This document shows positions 58,859-64,000 of a DNA stretch of 64,000 nucleotides, one piece after another (positions within the stretch are counted from its first letter, which is position 1; the number at the start of each line of letters is the position of its first letter). This DNA is from Seiridium cupressi. Lineage: Eukaryota; Ascomycota; Sordariomycetes; Amphisphaeriales; Sporocadaceae. Location of the stretch: assembly GCA_036674765.1 (NCBI GenBank), contig JARVKI010000078.1, positions 69,501 to 133,500 of the forward strand, written 5' to 3'. The notes beneath the pieces were generated by a model. That model was not told the origin of the DNA, did not search any database, and saw nothing but the letters and a program-made list of their open reading frames with translations. The position numbers and the translations under genes were made by a program.

Positions 58859-59080
58859 TCAGTGCCCAGGGAACCACTTCATAGCATTTGGTCCCCAGAT
58901 ATCCGAGACCTCATCCCCCGTGTAGAAAACGGTGAGTTTATAAACTTGCGGCAATACCTTGCCTCCCGCCTCTTTAAAGGCAATATCAACATTCGTCAGA
59001 CCCTGGTCTACCTCGGTGGCAAGGTCTTCCGGTATTTCACCCGTGCTAGCATCCCATCACCCTTTCGCCCATACTAGTGG
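58859..59080 (-). pseudogene. RidA/YjgF-family remnant
   Basis: The minus frame from about 59080 to the stop at 58859-58861 reads WDASTGEIPEDLATEVDQG, then LTNVDIAFKEAGGK and QVYKLTVFY, matching the middle of RidA/YjgF/L-PSP deaminase-like proteins (TGEIPEDL...QVYK strand-helix core). An in-frame TGA at 59057-59059 sits where the family has Gly (GQGGWD), and no N-terminal or C-terminal barrel parts can be found, the latter ending abruptly in FPGH. It is a truncated relic. Intact members hydrolyse enamine or imine intermediates. The surrounding DNA to 59950 is AT-rich and looks decayed. Confidence 0.55.
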
Positions 59081-60170
59081 ACAGAAGTTCGAGCACAGCG
59101 ATCCAGAAATACCTTGTCCCGCTGCCTCAATGCAGTCTTCAACTCAAACAGCTTGACTATAATGAGATATATCGCTGATTTTGTCACCAAACCCTGGTGT
59201 TGTAAAGTAGCCCAGGCGAGACATTTTGGCGGATAGTTGAGGGCGTAAATAAATAGTGGTGATGAAATATATCTATCTAATGTAAACGAGCATTTCGGGA
59301 TAATTGCCGAAGATCCTATAAGAGGCGCTAATATTCCTTCCTCGATTAACTTCAGTGATTGCGGGCTGCCTTGGCTCCTTGGCATTGTATGGTTTACCAG
59401 TTAAAGTCAAACCCGCCATTACTAATTAAAATGCCGATTTCTACGCCACGCAGAACCATCGGGTAGGTGTTGGTTGTGTGATTTCTTTCACCAGTTTTAT
59501 AGCCTCCCTTAGTATGCTACATCCTTTGATAACGCTATTGTGATTATAAATTATTACTGTAGATTCCCATTCCCACTGGCAAAGATGACGTGGTATGCTG
59601 TGGAAGACTGATATCGCGGTGTTAACAGTCTGCGATCTAGATTAATCGTATGGAGGACGTCTGATTCAGGACCACGCATATCACCTGCATATATCTTCTT
59701 GTGAACTTGAGTTAAAAATAAACTTGGTTTTACGCCAATTATTATCAAAGTTGATCCCTCAGTTGGGACTACCATGGGTCGGTATGAATGGCCAGAAAAG
59801 ACAGCGCAGCATGCATAGCGGATGACATTAGCACCGCAATTGGGACTTAGTAGGGCAACAACTTGATACGCAAAATTTGCGAAGTTCACTGGTCAATTAA
59901 GGATTATAAATTATAGATTAATAATTGGGACAGAGATTACCTAAGTAAGCAATCGACCCATGATTTTCCGTTCGCTTTCCGCGCGGTCTACTCTTTCAAA
60001 TCTTGTGAACAAGGCCAATGGCAGAATGGGGCGAGCAGCCGATTTGGGGTGGCCGGATATGTTAAAACCCGAGCGCGGGGCCGGGACCGCAGCCGCAGCC
60101 GCAGCCGGCCACTCCAACTGGACAACCTGCAGCTGGCCCCTGCACTGCTGTGGCCAATCCCCCGTGTTGA
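59081..60170. other. AT-rich region without supported gene
   Basis: Two minus frames over 100 codons (59074-59385 and 59554-59889) are open but show no domain I recognise and sit in AT-rich sequence beside the RidA relic. Not called as genes. Confidence 0.45.
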
Positions 60171-60344
60171 GGGGGGGGGGGGGGGGGGGCGGGGGGGGGC
60201 GGCGGGCCGCGCGCGCGCCGGGCGGGNNNNNNNNNNGGCCCGCCGCCCCTCCCCCACCGGCCCACACCAAGGTCAAACCGTCCCGGGGCCCCCGCCCGGG
60301 GTGGGCCCAAACCCCTGTGTTGCCCCCCCCCCCCCCCCCCCCCC
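60171..60344. other. Assembly gap flanked by G-run and C-run
   Basis: G runs (60171-60189 and 60191-60199), GC-only sequence, 10 N (60227-60236), GC-only sequence and a run of 22 C (60323-60344). The word GTGTTG lies just outside each homopolymer, suggesting that the two flanks are duplicated or mis-joined copies. Protein frames crossing this segment are meaningless. Confidence 0.85.
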
Positions 60345-60470
60345 GGATGCGCGACGCCACCATCGGACGCCTGCCAAAACAAACACACGCCTCGATCAAC
60401 GAGGCCTGTGTCCTGCACCAGTTTTCGGTGCTATCCCGGAGCCGGCTGGCCAGCTCGCTTCATGAGTCAT

Positions 60471-61418
60471 CTATTCCGCCTTCGGCTTCTGTGGGATGGC
60501 GTTGCCTTTCTCGTCCACCAAGCCCTTCTCGCGCATGACCCGCAGCGCTTCGTGGATGGGATCCAGCTCGGGCTGGGGTGCTCTATGCGAGTCGAAATAG
60601 TAGTCGGCCCACGTAAAGTACTGGCCGTAGTTGACGGTGAAATACATGTGGTGCAGCGTGTGGTGTGCCGGGCTGTTGATGAACTTCTCCGTCCAATGCC
60701 CTGTGATCATATCGCCGTCGTGAATCAGGATCGTCCAAACCTGGACCAGGACGAACATGACCAGGTAGAGATACTTCTGCACGGGACAGAAAAAGACAAA
60801 GACATGGTACGGCAGCGACTGCACGAAGCCATCCACCGGGTGGAAGGCGAGCGCTGCCCACGGTGTCGGGACGATCCACTTGTGGTGTGGTTTGTGGACG
60901 TATTTGTACACGCTCGGGTGGTGCTCCAGGCGGTGAATCCAGTAGATGGTGATATCGTTGAAGACCATGAACAACAAGGTCGAGATGCCCATCCACGCCC
61001 AGCCATACTCGTTGACATCGCTATACAGCAGACTCTTACCCCGCACCTCGGCGAGGAAGATGGGAAATGTCATGAGATTGATCCATGGGATGGCGTTCAT
61101 GGACGACTTGATCTCCATGCTGACCTGGTTCTTCAGGAAGCGCGGGTGGTACTCCAGTCGCCGATCAAAGATGAAGTAGTACGACAAGGCCGAGAAGAAC
61201 CAGTACAGCATCGAGGCACCGAGCTGCGTGATCACCATGATCGAGATGCTTTGCCTGATTATGTTGTCGCGCGGCCATGCTGACACGGGCGGTACGGCAG
61301 CAGTGTCATACGGCGAAGTTGAGTTTGCGATTGCGCCTGGCGCAAGAGTGGCAGGGTGGAAATAGGCATACGCCTTATCCAACACTAGAGGGTCGAGTAG
61401 CTCAAGCGCCGTGTCCAT
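60471..61418 (-). CDS. ERG3: C-5 sterol desaturase
   Basis: Single-exon minus ORF of 315 aa with ATG at 61418. It carries the three histidine boxes of the fatty-acid hydroxylase/sterol desaturase superfamily at the right spacing: HRLEHH (162-167), HKPHHK (175-180) and HHTLHH (252-257), with four or more membrane helices (for example ASMLYWFFSALSYYFIF, ISTLLFMVFNDITIYWIH, LVMFVLVQVWTILIHDG). Flanking conserved segments WIVPTPWAALAFHPVDGFVQ and YFTVNYGQYFTWADYYFDSHR identify it as the C-5(6) desaturase that introduces the C5 double bond of episterol in ergosterol synthesis at the ER. It uses a di-iron centre, cytochrome b5 and O2. The basic C-terminus (PQKPKAE) may be an ER-retrieval KxKxx-like tail. 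Loss of ERG3 confers azole tolerance in many fungi. The 3' end is only 127 bp from the assembly gap. Confidence 0.94.
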   Translation of the reverse strand: MDTALELLDPLVLDKAYAYFHPATLAPGAIANSTSPYDTAAVPPVSAWPRDNIIRQSISIMVITQLGASMLYWFFSALSYYFIFDRRLEYHPRFLKNQVSMEIKSSMNAIPWINLMTFPIFLAEVRGKSLLYSDVNEYGWAWMGISTLLFMVFNDITIYWIHRLEHHPSVYKYVHKPHHKWIVPTPWAALAFHPVDGFVQSLPYHVFVFFCPVQKYLYLVMFVLVQVWTILIHDGDMITGHWTEKFINSPAHHTLHHMYFTVNYGQYFTWADYYFDSHRAPQPELDPIHEALRVMREKGLVDEKGNAIPQKPKAE

Positions 61419-63570
61419 GGTGACGATTGGCTAAAATTCTCAATTGACGCGACACGGCCACCTAAAAGCTCTTGGAGGGGGAATGGGCGTCTCGTGTATA
61501 GGCGCAACCTGGTGGATGTTGAATGCGATATCGACGAGCCAGACGACAGCGCACAGGTGACAACCTCTGTTGCGTGTTTTGACGGAGGGGAAAATGTTGA
61601 GAAGACGGCTCCGTTCCACTCCGAGCCAGGTGTAGTGCGGGATGCAAAGCCCCTTTATCCAAATCCCTGCTATCCGAACCGCTGGAGATCATACCACTTT
61701 GGACGCTCGGGAGCCGGGCTTGCAATAAAGCTAAGCGAAATGACAGCCGCACAGGCCAAGCACAAGCCTGCGCGCCCGTCAGGCGGAATATAGCTGTTAC
61801 GAGAGATTTCACTGAATAATACCGCATATCCGGTGACCTAACGGCCAATGGCCTTGTCCAACCTGTTGTTCCTCTTTCAAAAAATACATAGCTGTGAACC
61901 GTCTGTCGAGTGCGCAACGGTCGAGAAATCAATGCAGGTTCAGTGGTATTTTGGAATGTGAGGCTCGCTGGATAGCCACGGCAATTAAGGCGGACGGACA
62001 TAGGCCTCTAATCTAACCACAGTCAGGGGACGCTAGAATTCTCTGCTTCTAAAAATGCTCACCGCTAAATCTAAATGGTGCACAGTTGGAGAGCATTATC
62101 CTACATACCTACCAGCTACCTGGACGTTGCGATTTGGCTAGAACATTGTTGCACAACTCCCTTACCTGCAACGTCTTGCCATGACATATTCCGCGATCCC
62201 CGGAAATTTGCCACGTTCTATGATACCCTTACACAGCGAAAGACCCGCTACCCACAAGTTGTGGCAAAAGCCTGTAGATATGCGTCGGCAGTTCGGAAAG
62301 AGCTGGAATGCAGAGTGGATGCACTACATTGTAGTAAGGCGTACCTTTCCACTGATGCTTGGTGCGCGGTGGCGGGGTGATAGCCCACTATCACTGATGC
62401 GTAGAATAGCGGGTCGGAGTCAATGACAAATTGCATTCTTATGCCAAAAGTAGACAGGCCGTGTGTAGCATGCAATTATTTGCACATAAGTGCTAGATTG
62501 ATATGAGGCAAGTACAGAAAACCTAATGCGTCTTAACACTGTCAAGAATGATTATCACACAAAACATTGATCAACTTCATAGCACAGCGCCGAGGGCATA
62601 TCGTGCCACCGTGCCTGGGTCGTAGTAGCACAGGACCCTGGAAACGCAGCCCCATGGTACCTTACATGACAAGAAACGGGAGCGCCCCCGGAGTTAATCT
62701 ATGGGTACTCGGGCCAAATTCTCGGAGCCCGTGCCCCTAACACAAAAGCCTCTTAAGCAGGCGATTTCAGCGATCATACGATCAACAACCACGTCCCACC
62801 TCAGGCCATTACAATATGGCTGTCTATAATATGTTAAGCTCATAATCATCGCACAGGACAACTGAACACAATCTGTATACCCGGAGAGGGGGCGCATTAC
62901 TAGCCCTACGGCCTTTGCAATGTGAAGGACCATACAAGATTGGGTATCTCTCCATCAGCGACCTGCGCGTTGAGTCGCGGTCCGCATGGGCCCTATCAGG
63001 CTTTATCATGAGGTTATTTTGAGTGCACCTTGAGACCAAGATGGCGGGCGATGTGTGATTAATACTCTATGCAATACTGGAGCACGCAGCCGGCACCGTT
63101 CAGACAAGTTATTATACAATAACCGATTGGCCAGTGAGCCGCCCAATAATTTGGTGGCAGTAGACATGCTGTGCTGGCAATTGAATACATTAAGGTAAGC
63201 TGGACGGTTATAGTCCTCCAAGTCGGGATGCTCGTGACGCTTTCGGTGGAGTTCTGCGAGAGGATATGAGGAGCACCCGGCAATTGTGCGCTTGTCTGTA
63301 TATGGACGAGCCGCTTGCAGACTACGGCACGGGATCCGGGCCCGAGTACTGGCTAGTAATTAAGCGAGACATTTCCGACTGAAGTAATAGAGAGCAACAG
63401 GCAAGAAGACTCGTGATGTCTACTCTAGCATTAGCTCATCTACAACTCCAGCTTGAGCCAAAAATGGTCTGACAGCTAATGCTAGACCACGATCAGGGAC
63501 TTGGATATCGCGCGTTTCCACCAACATACAACCTTCCCCATTCGTTGCATCGCTTCCCGGGGTCGAAGCG
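61419..63570. other. 2.1-kb region without supported gene
   Basis: Starts with the ERG3 promoter (a 179-codon minus frame at 61462-62001 has no domain and is taken as chance). TACATTGTA occurs at 62325-62333. The rest has only short frames. Confidence 0.45.
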
Positions 63571-64000
63571 ATGTGCTGGCATAGGTACATACCGTATACG
63601 TGCGTGAACGGACTCTCTGGGATATCACAAAAGAGCGTCCTCAAGCTACACCATATCTATAATCCTTTCATACGGATCGTGCCGGAGATTCCCTTCCGTC
63701 AGGTCATCCGGCGACAGGTACTGACCTCAAAGGCTATCATAATGCGGGTTCAAGAGGAGAACGGAAAGGACCCAATCAAGACGTCCGGTTAGCGGCACGA
63801 CGTTGGTGCACACCAGGAGGACCATTAACACCTTGGTCAGGCGATGTCTCACGGCTTCGGCTTCGCTACTCAAGCAACATTGGAGCAAGCAGACGACTAT
63901 CAGGAATTTACGATGACACACCGCTGCCACGAAAGCAGTAGACATGGCTGCCTGGTATAATTACGCTGTCTTCGACGTTATTGGCGACTTGGCGTTTGGC
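63571..64000 (+). pseudogene. Cytochrome P450 remnant at right edge
   Basis: The plus strand shows N-terminal P450 blocks in order: KLHHIYNPFIRIVPEIPF (the KLHEKYGPVVRIAP region), GKDPIKTSG, AHQEDH followed by LGQAMSHGFG (the DHxRxRR-xxSHxFS block), and VDMAAWYNYAVFDVIGDLAFG at the window edge (the WYNYxxFDxxGDLAFG block). In-frame TAG (63790-63792) and TAA (63826-63828) interrupt it, and the last block is in another frame (shift between about 63880 and 63925). The I-helix and heme loop would lie beyond the window. With two stops and a shift within 300 bp, it is a decayed gene rather than a spliced one. Introns explaining the breaks were looked for and not found. Confidence 0.65.

Noticed and set aside
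59941..60538. Several frames of 120-190 codons on both strands
   Set aside because: They run through the N gap and G/C homopolymers and are translation of artefactual low-complexity sequence.
60408..61283. 291-codon plus frame
   Set aside because: Antisense to ERG3, which has all three histidine boxes; a shadow.
61462..62001. 179-codon minus frame directly upstream of ERG3
   Set aside because: No recognisable domain and it falls in the expected ERG3 promoter/leader; no splice join to ERG3 was found.
1..64000. tRNA or rRNA genes, CRISPR arrays and intact transposons
   Set aside because: I scanned for T-arm-like GTTCGA contexts, long direct repeats, reverse transcriptase or transposase motifs and terminal repeats and found nothing I could support.

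Overview
This is a contig piece from a filamentous ascomycete (Pezizomycotina). The evidence is many short spliceosomal introns (about 47-180 bp) with GTAAGT-like donors and CTAAC branch sites close to the acceptor, fungal-only families (C-5 sterol desaturase, NRPS-like A-T-R-R enzyme, PTH11/rhodopsin-type membrane protein, ACS-family permease, fungal GT31-like protein) and long AT-rich intergenic tracts holding decayed genes. I cannot name the genus. Exon structures were rebuilt by hand from splice signals, reading-frame continuity and protein-family continuity.

Layout. 0-0.7 kb: 5' part of a Fringe-like glycosyltransferase (minus, cut by the window edge). 2.2-11.0 kb: an accessory block with a Ulp1-like protein lacking key catalytic residues, a cupin, a heme-dependent oxidative N-demethylase-like protein, an alcohol O-acetyltransferase-like enzyme and an ACS-family MFS transporter; this could be a small catabolic or biosynthetic group. 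12.2-20 kb: secreted DUF1524/HNH nuclease-like protein, an unknown protein, a mitochondrially targeted hotdog thioesterase and a small unknown protein. 21.0-22.8 kb: secreted heme peroxidase. 23.3-24.3 kb: broken flavin monooxygenase. 24.9-29.0 kb: NRPS-like four-domain A-T-R1-R2 reductase with the architecture of fungal glycine-betaine reductase ATRR, next to a GNAT acetyltransferase (30.1-30.8 kb).

31-36 kb is gene-poor with a frameshifted P450. 36.5-43.4 kb is a housekeeping island: APS kinase, V-ATPase subunit C and an AT-hook protein. A homopolymer-flanked assembly gap follows, then a decayed SDR, a transcription-factor-like scrap and an intact PTH11/rhodopsin-like membrane protein (47-48.2 kb). 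51.2-58.6 kb carries three genes that make sense together: a nucleotide-sugar dehydrogenase whose signatures fit UDP-N-acetylhexosamine oxidation, a GPI-anchored GH16 glucanase/transglycosidase, and a processive GT2 polysaccharide synthase; I read this as a surface or extracellular polysaccharide locus. A RidA remnant, a second homopolymer-flanked gap, ERG3 (C-5 sterol desaturase) and a P450 remnant at the right edge complete the window.

The most interesting items are the GT2/dehydrogenase/GH16 polysaccharide locus, the ATRR-like reductase, the HODM/cupin/acetyltransferase/permease block, and a strongly recurrent intergenic palindrome TACATTGTA (at least nine copies).
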